A stretch of DNA of 34,896 nucleotides, from NCBI GenBank assembly GCA_009377695.1, contig WHTP01000062.1, forward strand, positions 1 through 34,896, in the 5' to 3' direction. This stretch comes from Hyphomicrobiales bacterium. GTDB lineage: Bacteria; Pseudomonadota; Alphaproteobacteria; Rhizobiales; Xanthobacteraceae. The position numbers and the translations under genes were made by a program. Positions 1 through 11,100 of the stretch are shown here, in pieces. The notes under the pieces were generated by a model. It saw nothing but the letters and a program-made list of their open reading frames with translations, was not told the origin of the DNA and did not search any database. Each line of letters begins with the position of its first letter. The first letter of the stretch is position 1.

Positions 1-2
1 GC

Positions 3-122
3 CTGCACACGCTCCGGAAAATCTTCGTCGCCGCAAGTCCCGCTCAAGTCGTCGCCTTCCTCGACCAACTGCTTTCCCAAAAACTACCCATCAAATCCCT
101 GCGTTCTTTGGCTTTCCGATAG
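3..122 (+). CDS. C-terminal tail of an unidentified upstream gene (partial)
   Basis: The third forward frame is open from the left edge to a TAG at 120-122 and reads like a protein end, beginning [15 protein letters not shown] and finishing [10 protein letters not shown]. The other two forward frames give Ser/Pro/Arg-rich nonsense-like translations. The stop lies 13 nt before the mbtH-like start, so this gene probably belongs to the same operon. Only 39 residues are visible and I do not recognise the family. In siderophore clusters this position is often a transporter, hydroxylase or regulator, but nothing here supports any of these. Confidence 0.45.
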   Translation: MHTLRKIFVAASPAQVVAFLDQLLSQKLPIKSLRSLAFR

Positions 123-126
123 GGAG
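121..126 (+). promoter_or_regulatory. Ribosome binding site of the MbtH-like gene
   Basis: AGGGAG sits 9 nt before the ATG at 136 and overlaps the stop codon of the preceding reading frame. This supports the ATG and suggests that mbtH is expressed from an upstream transcript. Confidence 0.6.
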
Positions 127-135
127 TCGAGTACT

Positions 136-363
136 ATGGTTTTCGATAGAGAAGACATCATCTTCAACGTGGTTGTGAACCATGAAGAGCAGTATTCGAT
201 CTGGCCCAGCTACAAGGAAATTCCCACAGGGTGGAGGGCCGTCGGGAAATCGGGCTCAAAGAAGGAGTGCCTCGCATATATCGACGAGGTTTGGACCGAC
301 ATGCGTCCGTTGAGCCTGCGCAAATTTATGGAAGAGAACGCCTCGTCATCATCTTCCTCATAA
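136..363 (+). CDS. MbtH-like protein (NRPS adenylation-domain partner)
   Basis: A 75-residue protein with the complete MbtH signature: N15, E17, Q19, S21, W23-P24, then P30-x-G-W33 and W53-T-D-M-R-P58 followed by LSLRKFM. MbtH-like proteins bind adenylation domains and are needed for folding or activity of many of them, so this one probably serves some of the six A domains encoded downstream. The length is normal for the family. The odd part is the C-terminus, which ends in six consecutive serines encoded at 343-360. The thioesterase frame continues in phase directly after the TAA at 361-363. Identification is essentially certain; which A domains it assists cannot be read from sequence. Confidence 0.97.
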   Translation: MVFDREDIIFNVVVNHEEQYSIWPSYKEIPTGWRAVGKSGSKKECLAYIDEVWTDMRPLSLRKFMEENASSSSSS

Positions 364-375
364 ATCGGTATTCCG

Positions 376-1122
376 GTGCGCTTGTTCTGTCTGCCTTACT
401 CAGGCGGAAGCGCGACCGCCTACGCCCGTTGGCGTCGTCTTCTTCCGTCGTGGATCGATGTCCAGCCTTTGGAATGGCCGGGGCGTGGCATGCGCATGGA
501 CGAACCGCTGATGACGGATCCGCATCGCCTGGCGGAGAAGCTCGCCGGGGAACTTCAAGCGTCGCTAGAAGCGCCTTACGCGCTCTTTGGCCATAGCCTG
601 GGCGCGCTCGTGGCCTTCGAGCTCGCGCATTGTCTTGTCGATCACGGCGCGCCGATGCCGGTTGTCCTCTTTGCATCTGGAACCGAGGCGCCGTCGGTCC
701 GCGACGGAAGCAAATGGCACCACCCGCTGAGCGACGAGGAACTGCTCGCCGAACTGCGTCATCTGCAAGGAACGCCGGAGGAAGCTCTGGCGAGTCCGGA
801 GATCATGAATGTGACATTGCCGGTCTTGCGTGCGGACTTTCTGATGTGCGGCGCCTATGTCTATCGCCCCGGACGCAAGCTCCCCGTTCCCATCCATGTG
901 CTGGGCGGTCTCGACGATGACACCGCGCCCGAATCCCTTGAAGCGTGGCGGTGCGAGACTTGCGCTGGCTTCAAGATCGATGTGCTGCCAGGTGATCACT
1001 TCTTCATTCACTCCCGACAGGCCGAGGTCCTGGATCTGATTAGCACGTCATTGGTGCGCGGGGCCGCGCGGCCGAAGCTCGTACCAAGGCGTGCGTGCAG
1101 CGCTCCTATCGGAAGCGCATGA
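376..1122 (+). CDS. Type II thioesterase of the NRPS cluster
   Basis: A 248-residue alpha/beta hydrolase of the GrsT/TEII family, which hydrolyses misprimed or stalled acyl groups from carrier-protein phosphopantetheine arms. The N-terminus carries the family CLPYSGGSA motif, the nucleophile elbow is GHSLG at 72-76 (Ser74), the acid is probably Asp180-182 in GLDDDTAP, and His208 lies in GDHFFIH. The start is a GTG at 376, just ahead of the first conserved motif. There is no convincing Shine-Dalgarno sequence before it, and it lies in frame with mbtH, 12 nt after that gene's TAA. Translation therefore probably depends on coupling or re-initiation from mbtH. The last ~20 residues (basic, Ala/Pro-rich) are less conserved-looking. 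Confidence 0.93.
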   Translation: MRLFCLPYSGGSATAYARWRRLLPSWIDVQPLEWPGRGMRMDEPLMTDPHRLAEKLAGELQASLEAPYALFGHSLGALVAFELAHCLVDHGAPMPVVLFASGTEAPSVRDGSKWHHPLSDEELLAELRHLQGTPEEALASPEIMNVTLPVLRADFLMCGAYVYRPGRKLPVPIHVLGGLDDDTAPESLEAWRCETCAGFKIDVLPGDHFFIHSRQAEVLDLISTSLVRGAARPKLVPRRACSAPIGSA

Positions 1123-1149
1123 GGTCTGATGCCTGGAAGAGAGGCGAGC

Positions 1150-2124
1150 ATGAGCGCTTTTTCCACCCGTCCGCTGCTTGAAGGAAAGCAATTGCCGCTG
1201 CTGGTGCAGGCCGACGATGCTGCGGGAACGCCGCTCGGCGACGTCGTACCCATGCTGCGCGACACAGTCGACCGTCATCTGCCCGATTGCGGTGCGCTTG
1301 TCTTTCGCGGCTTCTCAGTCAACGGACCGGATGCGTTTCGGACCTTCGCCACCGATTTCGGTCATCCGCTGCTCAATTATGAATTCGGGTCTACGCCCCG
1401 GTCGAAGGTGACGGCCGGCGTCTATACCTCGACTGAGTACCCGGCTCACCAGCACATCCTGCTGCACAACGAGCAGGCCTATACGCGCGACTGGCCGATG
1501 AAGATCTGGTTTTACTGCATGCAGCCGGCGCAGGAAGGCGGCGAGACGCCGATCGCCGATAGTCGTGTGATCTACCGCGACATGCCGCAGCCTATCCGCG
1601 ATCGCTTCGTCGAGAAGGGCGTGATGTACGTCCGCAATTACGGCAAGGGCATCGACGTGCCCTGGCAGCAGGTCTTCGGAACAGAATCGAAGTCCGATGT
1701 GGAAGCCTATTGTGCCCGGCACGGCATCGACTGCGAATGGAAGGAGGATGACGAGTTGCGCACGCGGCAAGTCTGCCAAGGCGTGGCGTGTCACCCAATC
1801 ACAGGCGAATGGGTATGGTTCAACCAGGCCCATCTATTCCACGTATCGTGTCTTGAGCCGGAAGTCCGCGAAAGCTTGCTCGAGATTGTCGAGGACGAAG
1901 CGGAGCTGCCACGCAACGCGCTTTATGGCGACGGCTCGCCGATTGACGACGACACGCTCGAGACTGTGCGCAGCGTGCTTGAGACGCACAAGATCGTCTT
2001 TCCTTGGCAAGTCGGCGATGTTGCGATGCTCGACAACATGCTGGCCGCTCACGGCCGTGCGCCGTTCAAGGGCGGGCGTAAGGTCATTGTCGCGATGGCA
2101 GAACCGAATAGGACGTTTGAGTGA
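1150..2124 (+). CDS. SyrP/TauD-family Fe(II)/2-oxoglutarate dioxygenase, probable aspartate beta-hydroxylase
   Basis: A 324-residue TauD/TfdA-fold enzyme resembling SyrP and stand-alone siderophore beta-hydroxylases. The iron facial triad is visible as H106-x-E108 (in LLHNEQAY) and distal His301 (in AAHGRAPF), and R310 in KGGRKV is the likely 2-oxoglutarate anchor. In SyrP the substrate is aspartate loaded on an NRPS carrier protein. The first NRPS module here has an aspartate pocket code, so beta-hydroxylation of that Asp to give an alpha-hydroxycarboxylate iron ligand is the best assignment. I prefer the ATG at 1150, which has GAGAGG 5 nt upstream, over the in-frame ATG at 1129. The gene ends 3 nt before NRPS 1. 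A dioxygenase acting on another residue is possible. Confidence 0.88.
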   Translation: MSAFSTRPLLEGKQLPLLVQADDAAGTPLGDVVPMLRDTVDRHLPDCGALVFRGFSVNGPDAFRTFATDFGHPLLNYEFGSTPRSKVTAGVYTSTEYPAHQHILLHNEQAYTRDWPMKIWFYCMQPAQEGGETPIADSRVIYRDMPQPIRDRFVEKGVMYVRNYGKGIDVPWQQVFGTESKSDVEAYCARHGIDCEWKEDDELRTRQVCQGVACHPITGEWVWFNQAHLFHVSCLEPEVRESLLEIVEDEAELPRNALYGDGSPIDDDTLETVRSVLETHKIVFPWQVGDVAMLDNMLAAHGRAPFKGGRKVIVAMAEPNRTFE

Positions 2125-2127
2125 TCC

Positions 2128-5100
2128 ATGCCGCGGCGAGACGCAGGCGCGGCATCACTGTTCAAGGCAGTTGAGTACCGGAAGATGCAAGACGACGACA
2201 TCGTCGAACGACTCATGAGCCACGCAATGTCGCAACCGGATAAGCCGGCGTTGCGGTTCCTGGAGGGCGATGTCGTCTCTTGCGAACTGAGCTATGCGCA
2301 GCTCGACCGGCGCATTCGGGCAACCGCTGCTTATCTGCGCAGCTTGGCCGAACCGGGCGAGCGGGCGCTGTTGCTGTTGCCGACAAGCGCCAATTATGTG
2401 GTCGCGTTCTACGCGTGCCTTTATGCGGGAATGATCGCCGTTCCGGCCTATCCGCCGGAAAACGGCGGACAGCGCTACACCGAGCGCCTGAATGGAATTC
2501 TGTGCGACGCCACGCCGCGCCTTATCCTGATCGATGGCGATTCTCGCCCGACTGTGACTCATCTGTTAGCTGGCGCTGCCGACGTCCACCTCTTGCATAT
2601 GGACGAGATCGATCTCTCCGGTTCGGCCGATTGGTTGCCCCCGCGGATCAGCTCGGATGCCATCGCGTTCCTGCAATACACGTCAGGGTCAACATCGCGG
2701 CCCAAGGGCGTGTGCGTCTCGCACGGCAATCTCGTCGCCAATCTGACAGCCATCGGAAACGCGATGGCAGCGACGGCGGACGATGCCTTGGTCAGTTGGC
2801 TGCCGCTTTATCACGACATGGGACTGATCGGCTGCTTGCTGTTCCCATTGTTCGCGGGCTGCACCGACACGTTGATGTCGCCGCGCAACTTCCTGCAGCG
2901 GCCCCGGCGCTGGCTTGAAGCGATCCACCGCTTCGGCGGTACGATCAGCGGCGGTCCGGATTTTGCCTTTGCCCTCTGTAGCGACCGCATCCCCGACGAC
3001 ACGGTCAGTGAACTTGACCTCAGCCGTTGGCGCGTGGCCTTTTCCGGTTCGGAATTCGTCCGCCGCCAGACCGTGGACAAGTTCGTCGCGCGGTTCGCAC
3101 CCGCCGGCTTCGATCCCAGGGCATGGATGCCGTCTTATGGGCTCGCCGAAGCAACGCTCTATGTGTCCGGGAATCCGTCGCCGAATTGTATTAAAAGTCA
3201 CACGCTTGATACGGCGGCATTGGCCGAGAAACGGATCGTCGACGCGGAGCAGGGCACGGTGCTGGTGTCATGTGGCCGCGTCGCAGCCGGGCACGAGGTG
3301 CGCATCATGCGCGTCGACGGCTCGGCAATAGCTGAGCACAACACGATCGGTGAAGTTTGGTTCTCAGGGCCGAGCGTGACGCAAGGCTATTGGAACAACG
3401 CGGCGGCCACGCAAGCCGCGTTCGTCGTTCATGACAGTCGGCGCTGGCTGCGCACCGGTGATGTCGGCTTCATCCGTGACGGCGCCGTCGTCATAACTGG
3501 GCGCCTCAAAGACATTCTCGTCATCCGCGGCCAGAATCTCTATCCAACGGACATCGAGCAGGCCGTCGAGCAGAGCGTCACCTCGGTCCGCGCGGGGCGC
3601 GTGGCCGCATTTCCGGTCGAACTGGACGGACAGGAAGGCATTGGTGTGGCGGCGGAGATCAGCCGCGGCGTGATTGCGCGTACGACTCCCGAGGCCATTG
3701 CCGCCGCAATCAGCGATGCCGTGCTTTGTCAGTGCGACGAGCGTCCTGCGGTGATTGTTCTGCTGAATGCGCAAGGTATGCCGCTGACCACCAGCGGCAA
3801 GCTGCAGCGCTCCGTCTGTCACGACAACTGGTCGGCGCTCGATAGCTTCGCAGTGCTCGAGAACGGACGGCGGCGGGCTGATAATCGCGGCGCTGCCCTA
3901 GACGTCGTACCGGCAACCGACATGGAGCGGGCGCTGGCCGCGATCTGGGGCGAGGTGCTTGGCCGGCAAGCCATAGGCCGTCATGACGATTTCTTCGTGC
4001 TCGGCGGCAACTCGATTGCGGCGGCCCAGGTCGCCGCGGCCGTCCGTGATCAGTACGGCGTCGAGCCGGCGCTGCGCAGTTTCTTCGATGCGCCTACGCT
4101 CGAGGCGTTTGCCGCCCATGTCACAAGCGTGATGCAGGCGGGCAAGCAGAGGACGCTGCCAGCCATAACGCCCGCGCCGCGCGACGGGTTGTTGCCGCTC
4201 TCTTATGCGCAGGAGCGCCTTTGGTTCCTGTGGAACCTGGATCCCGCGAGCACGGCCTACACGGTCGCAAGTGCGATCCCCCTAAGAGGTCCGCTCAATC
4301 GAACCGCGCTGTCGAGCGCGTTCGCCGAAGTCGCGCGCCGGCATGAGGCGTTGCGGACGACATTCAGCGCCGACGATGGCGTGGGCCGACAGATCATTCA
4401 TGACGCCATGGCGATTGCGCTTCGGCAAGAAGATCTTAGCCGCCATCCGGCGGCCGAGCGGGACGCCATCGCCGCGGCCTATATGCGCGATGTGCTGGCG
4501 CAGCCCTTCGACTTAAAGACCGGGCCGCTTGTCCGCGCCTCGCTGCTGCGATTCTCCGATGACGAGCACGAGCTGTTGCTGTCCGCGCATCACATTGTGG
4601 TCGATGGGCGGTCGCTCGACATCTTGCTGAATGAACTCGCCGAACTTTATCGCGGCTTCACCAAGGGCGGCATCATCAAGCCGCCCCCGGCAGTTCAATA
4701 TGCCGACTATGCGGTGTGGCAACGCGCATGGCTCGCGGCCGGCGAGGGCGACAAGCAGCTCGCGTATTGGCGCACACGGCTCGGTGATGAGCATCCCGTG
4801 CTGGGTCTGCCCGCAGACAGGCCGCGCCCAGAGGCGCAGAGCCATCGGGGCGAAACAATTGCCTTGAACATCAGCGCTGCGCTCGCGGCGCGGTTGCGAA
4901 AGGTCGCAAACAGTCATCGCATCAGCCCGTTCATGCTGCTGCTGGCGGCCTATCAAGCACTTCTCTATCGCTTCACCGGGCAAGACGATCTGCGCATTGG
5001 CGTGCCGGTTGCCAACCGCCGCCATCCGCAGCTCGAGAGCCTGATCGGCTTCTTCGTTAACACACTTGTTCTGCGCGCCAATATCAATGGCGACCTCGTC

Positions 5101-8100
5101 TTCTCGGATCTGCTTGCGCGGACGAAGGACGACGTCATCGCCGCGCTCGATCACCAGGATCTGCCGTTCGAGCAACTGGTCGATGCGCTTCGCGTGAGTC
5201 GCAGTGCCGGCCACAATCCGCTGTTTCAGGCCAAGTTCAACTTCATGACCGAGCCGCGCGGCCTTCCCGGCGTTGAAGGGCTCCGATCTGAGACACGCAT
5301 TATCGATCTTGTCGGCGCCCATTTTGACCTGGCCCTCGATATCATCGAGGGACCGAGCGGCATGGAGGCCACGCTCAATTATGCGAGCGATCTGTTCGAA
5401 GCGGACACGATCCGACGCATCGGCAGCCAGTTTGTCGCGGTACTCGAACAGATCGCCGAGAATACGCAGTGCTGTCTGTCGGACCTCGCCATAGCGGAAG
5501 ACGCGCAGCAAATCGTTCCATCGCATGCTGTCAGTTTTCCGTTCAATGACGTGATCATGTTGCATCGCGCGGCGTTTGCCGGACGCCCGTCCGCGGTTGC
5601 ATTGCGCGGTGGCGACGACGTTGTCACCGCTGCTGAGCTTGAGCGGCGCTCCAACGCTCTGGCGTGCGCGCTGACGGCGCGCGGCGTCACGCGCGACGTT
5701 CCCGTCGCGCTCTGGATGGATCGTTCGACCACATTCGTCACGGCGCTCCTTGGCGTGATGAAGGCCGGCGGCGCCTATGTGCCGCTCGATCCGAAATGGC
5801 CCGTGGAGCGTGTGCGCCGTCTGCTGGCCGAAAGCGGCATTGCGTTGTTGCTCGTTGATGGCGAAAGCCGCGAAACGGCGCGCACACTCGATTGCATGAT
5901 TCTCGATTGCGGCGACGCCGCGTTGCTCGACGGGTCGGATGTTGCTCCCGATATCGTGATTCATCCGGAGCAGGCCGCGTATGTGATCTACACCTCGGGA
6001 TCGACCGGCAAGCCCAAAGGGGTCACGGTTTCGCACCGGGCGCTCGCGAACTACGTCCAAGCCTTGTTGACGCGTTTGCGGCCGGCACCGGATGCCACCA
6101 TGGCGATGGTGTCCACCGTCGCCGCCGATCTCGGCCATACGGTTTTGTTTGGTGCGCTTGCCGCAGGCGCAACTCTGCAACTGTTCTCGCCGCGCGACAG
6201 CTTCGATGCCGATCGTTTCGCGCGCACGATGCGCGATAGTGGCGTCGACATCCTCAAGATCGCGCCAAGCCATCTGCGCGGGCTGCTGCAGGCGTCGCCG
6301 TCGGTCGATGTGCCGCCGCGCCAAACGCTTGTGCTCGGCGGCGAGGCCTGCGACGCGGCGCTTGTCGCGATGGTGCGCGAGCTGCGGCCAGCGTGCCGCA
6401 TTCTTAACCACTATGGACCGACCGAGACGACGGTTGGCGTCCTCACCCACGAGCTCGACGCCAACGAGAGCGGCGGGCCGATTCCGATGGGTCTGCCACT
6501 CGCGAACGTGCGCGCGCATGTGCTGGACGATGCGTTGAACGTCGTTCCGATTGGTGTGGCGGGGGAGCTCTATATTGGAGGACCGGGCGTAGCGCGGGGT
6601 TATCGCGCCGCTGCGGGGTTGACGGCAGAACGCTTTGTTCCCGATCCGTTTGGGCCGCCGGGTGAGCGGCTTTATCGGACTGGCGATCGCGTACGCTGCG
6701 ATCGCGACAGCCGGCTGATATTCCTCGGCCGTGGCGACGATCAGATCAAGCTGCGCGGCTATCGCATCGAGCTTGATGAGGTCGCTCGCTTGCTCAAGGC
6801 GATCGATGGCGTCGATGAGGCTGTGGCCGTTGTTCGCCCCGTCGACACCGACGAGCGCCAGCAGCTGATCGGATATTGCGTCCCACGGCCGGGTGCAGCG
6901 CTCGATCCGGTTGCGCTCAGAAAGCGGCTGTCGGCGCTCCTGCCGGATTACATGGTGCCGGCGCGGATCGTGGTCTTGGAGGCGTTACCGTTGACGCTGA
7001 ACGGCAAGGTCGATCGCAAGGCGCTGCCCGCACCGGACCACGACGCGCCTGGCCGCTCCCACGAGGCGCCGCAAGGTGAGATCGAAGAAGCGATTGCTTC
7101 CGTCTGGCGCGAGGTGTTGAAGACCGAGCCGGTCGGCCGCAACGACAACTTCTTTGAGCTCGGAGGCGACTCGATCCTCAGTCTTCAGGTCATCGCGCGA
7201 TTGCGCAAGCGCGGTACCCGTCTCACACCCAAGCAGGTTTTCGAGAAGCAGACCATCGCCAGCCTGGCGGCTGTCGCGTCGTCGGCTCCGGCGACGTCGA
7301 AGCAGAAGACATCATCGAGCACGCAACATCCGGCCACCGGCCCGCATGATCTCTTGCCGATCCAGCTGCGCTTCTTTGCGGAGGATATTGCTGAGCGTTC
7401 GCATTGGAACCAGGCGGCGCTGCTGCGGCCTCGGGCAGGTGTGGATTGGTCCGTGCTGCGGCAGGCATTGACGGCGGTGGTGGCGCGTCACGATGCGCTG
7501 CGGCTGCGCTTCACCATGCAAGATGGCGGCTGGCGCGCCGAGCACGGCGCGACGCCCGCGGCCGAGGATTTGCTGTGGTTGCATGAGGACGTGACGCCAT
7601 CGTCGGTGACGACGCTGTCGGAGACCGCGCAGGCGAGCCTGGACCTATCCGCCGGTCCGCTGCTGCGCGCGGTCGGCATGGACCTCTCGGACGGCAGCCA
7701 GCGGCTGCTGCTGGTGATCCATCACCTGGTGGTCGACGGCGTGTCGTGGCGGGTGCTGCTGGAAGATTTGGCGCAAGCGTACGCGCAGCTCAGTGCCGGA
7801 GAGGCCGTGCGGCTGCCGCCAAAGAGCGAATCTTATGCCTCCTGGGGAGCGCGGCTCCGCGCGCAGGCGGGGTTGTTTGCGGACGAGCTCGATTATTGGC
7901 TGGAACGCGGCGCAACCGGTGATCTGCGCTGCGACCGGCTCCATGACGATATCGATCGGGTCGCCGTCGCCGAGGAGGTGTCGCTGGTGCTCGATCGGGA
8001 TGTGACCGATCGGCTGTTGCGGGCAGCGCCGTCGGCGTACCGGACGCAGGTCAATGATCTCCTGCTGGCAGCGCTATCGCGGGCGCTCGCGCGCTGGAGC

Positions 8101-11100
8101 GGCATGACGACAAGCGTGATCGAGCTGGAAGGACATGGCCGCGAGGACGTGTTTGCGGGGCTCGATATCGCGCGCGCGGTGGGCTGGTTCACGAGCGCGT
8201 TCCCGCTGCAGCTGAGCCATGGCGATGCATCGACGGCGAAGCTGATCAAGGCCACCAAGGAAGAGCTACGGAGTATTCCGCATCGCGGGCTGGGTTACGG
8301 GGTGCTGCGCCATCTCGGCACCGCGGAGCAGCGCGAAGCGCTGTCACGGCTTCGCGAACCGCAGCTGGTGTTCAACTATCTGGGCCAGTTCGACACGAGC
8401 CTGGGAGTCGAGGCACCGTTCACGCTCGCTAGCGAGAGCGCCGGTGCCGCGCGCAGCTCGTCAGCGCCGCTGGGTCGCTGGCTGAGCATAAACGGGCAGG
8501 TGGCTAATGGATGCTTGCGGTTCTCACTCACCTACGGCCGCAAGCGCTACGACCGCGCCACGATAGAGGACCTGGCGTCCTGTTATAGCGAAGCGCTGCG
8601 CGAGGTCACGGAGCACTGCACCAGCGGTGTGAGCGGCGTGACGCCGTCGGACTTTGTGCTGGCGAGGCTGAGCCAGGGTGAACTCGATGAGCTGCATCTC
8701 GACTGGCGTGCGGTGGAGGACATCTACCCGCTCTCGCCGATGCAGCAGGGCATGCTGTTCCATGCGCTGAAAGACGGCACGAGCGGCATCTACGTCAACC
8801 AGGTCGGCGTCGAGATTGGCGGGCTTGACGCGGCACGGCTGCGTGCGGCGTGGCAGGCGGTGAGCGACCGCCATGCGGTGCTGCGCACCGGTTTTGTGTG
8901 GCGCGAGCTGAGCGGCCTGGCGCAGCAGGTGGTGTATCGGCATGTCGAGGTGCCGTTCATCGACGAGGACTGGCGCTCACGCAGCCTCGCTCCTGATGCA
9001 CTTGAGGCAGCGCTGGCGAAGGCGCGTGATCAAGAGCGCGCGCGTGGCTTTGATCTGTCCCATCCGCCGCTGCAGCGCGTGCGGCTGATCCGGCTGACGG
9101 CCGGTCGCCACTATTTGATCTGGACCCATCATCACGTCCTGCTTGATGGCTGGAGCTCCGCGCGGCTGATTGCCGAAGTGCTGCGGCAGGAGGGCGGAGA
9201 GAGCCTGCCGCCGGTCGCGGGACGCTACCGTGACTACATCGGCTACCTGCAGGGACGCGACCGCGCCGCTTCCGAGCAATTCTGGCGTGATGTGCTGAGC
9301 GCACCTACCGAGCCGAGCTTGCTGGCGGATGCATTCGGAGGAACAGAGCGCCGTGACGAACAATCCGGCCATAGCTCGCACACGCTGTCGCTCGATACAG
9401 TGCTAAGCGAGCGCCTATCGGCGTTTGCACGGCGCGAACGCGTGACGCTGAACACGCTTGTGCAAGGGGCGTGGGCGCAGCTCTTGCACCAGCATACGGG
9501 CCAGCGCGTGGTGAGCTTCGGTGCAACCGTCGCCGGCCGCCCCGCCGATCTCACCGGCGCCGAAGAGATGCTCGGGCTCTTCATCAACACGTTGCCGGTG
9601 GTGGACGAGGCCTCGCCGCAGCAGCGGGTGGGGCACTGGCTGCGCGCGCTGCAGGAGAGCAACCTGGCACTACGCGAGCACGAATGGATGCCGCTTTATG
9701 AAATCCAGCGGCTTGCTGGCCGCCCGGGCCGCGCGCTGTTCGACACCATCCTTGTGTTCGAGAACTATCCCATCGACCAGGCGCTGCACGAAAGCGGACG
9801 GGAGGGTCCGCGTTTCGGGCAGGTGCATCATGTCTCGAACACGAACTACGCGCTCACCGTGGCGGTGTTCGTCGTTCCACAGAAGATTGATCTCAGCTTC
9901 ACTTACGACCGCAGCCGCTTTGACGACGAAACAGTACGCCGGCTTGGCGCGCGGCTGCAGGCTCTGCTTGAGCGCATGGCAGCGGATAGCGAAGCCTTCG
10001 TCGGCGCGCTTAGCCAGCTCGACGCCACTGAGATGCAGCAGATGCTCGCGTGGAGCGGGACGCCATCTACGGCCCACGGCGATGAGCGCGACGTGGTCAC
10101 GCAGATCGAGCGCCAGGCGGCGGCTCGTCCGGATGCTGTTGCGCTGGTGTGCGCAGACGAAACCGTCTGCTACCGTGTGCTGAACGCGCGCGCCAATCGT
10201 CTCGCGTGCTGGCTGCGCCGGCAGGGTGTCGGGCCCGATGTGATGGTCGGTCTTGCCGTCGAGCGCTCGCCCGCAATGGTGGTAGCACTGCTCGCGATCC
10301 TGAAGGCGGGTGGCGCCTATGTGCCGCTCGACCCGGACTATCCGGCAACACGGCTTACCCATATGCTGCGTGACAGCGGTGCGCGGCTGTTATTGACGCA
10401 AGAAGGATTGCTCGCGCAGCTCGGGCCGATGCTTGCGGCCGCGAGGGACAGCGATCGCATGATCGCGGCTTGGCCGCTTGCGGCGGCCGAGCTTGCGGCG
10501 GCGAACGAGGACGACAGCAATCTCGGCCTCACGCTGCATCCCCACAATCTCGCCTATGTGATCTACACCTCGGGCTCGACGGGCATGCCGAAGGGCGTCG
10601 CGGTCGCGCACGGGCCCTTGGCAATGCACTGCGACGCGATCGGCCGGCTCTATGCCATGCAGCCAGGGGACCGCGAGCTGCAGTTCGCATCGATCAGCTT
10701 CGACATTGCCCATGAACGCTGGCTGGTGCCGCTGATGACGGGCGGCGCGCTGGTGCTGCGGCCCGGGCGGGACTGGACGATCGACGATCTGATCACCGAG
10801 ATCGAAGCGCGCGCGGTCTCAGTGCTGTTCGTGCCACCGGCCTATGCCAACCAGCTCAGCGATATCCTGCATCGGCGGGGACAACGTTTGTCGCTGCGCG
10901 CCTGCATCGTGGGCGGCGAAGCCTGGTCGGACCAGGGCGTACGAACCCTGCGGCGCGTCACAGACATAAAACTCCTCGTCAACGCCTATGGGCCGACGGA
11001 GACCGTGATCGCGCCCATGGCCTGGCCGGTCGACGACAGCGCTTTGTCCGCAGGGCGCACCGCGCCGATTGGTCGTCCTGTCGGGACGCGCTCCGCCTAT

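Noticed and set aside
1129-1149. Upstream ATG of the SyrP-like gene as the start
   Set aside because: It is possible, but the seven extra residues (MPGREAS) are encoded by the purine-rich stretch that serves as ribosome site for the ATG at 1150.
4513-6519. Long antisense open frame (668 codons) inside NRPS 1
   Set aside because: It is antisense to the well-supported C1-A1 domains; its Arg/His/Gln-rich translation matches no family. Such frames are a GC-rich codon-bias artefact.
10690-11000. Naming hydroxyornithine as the substrate of A2
   Set aside because: The pocket code DIEFIGAIAK does not match the hydroxyornithine codes I know (for example DINYWGGIGK or DMENLGLINK); only a probable basic preference can be stated.
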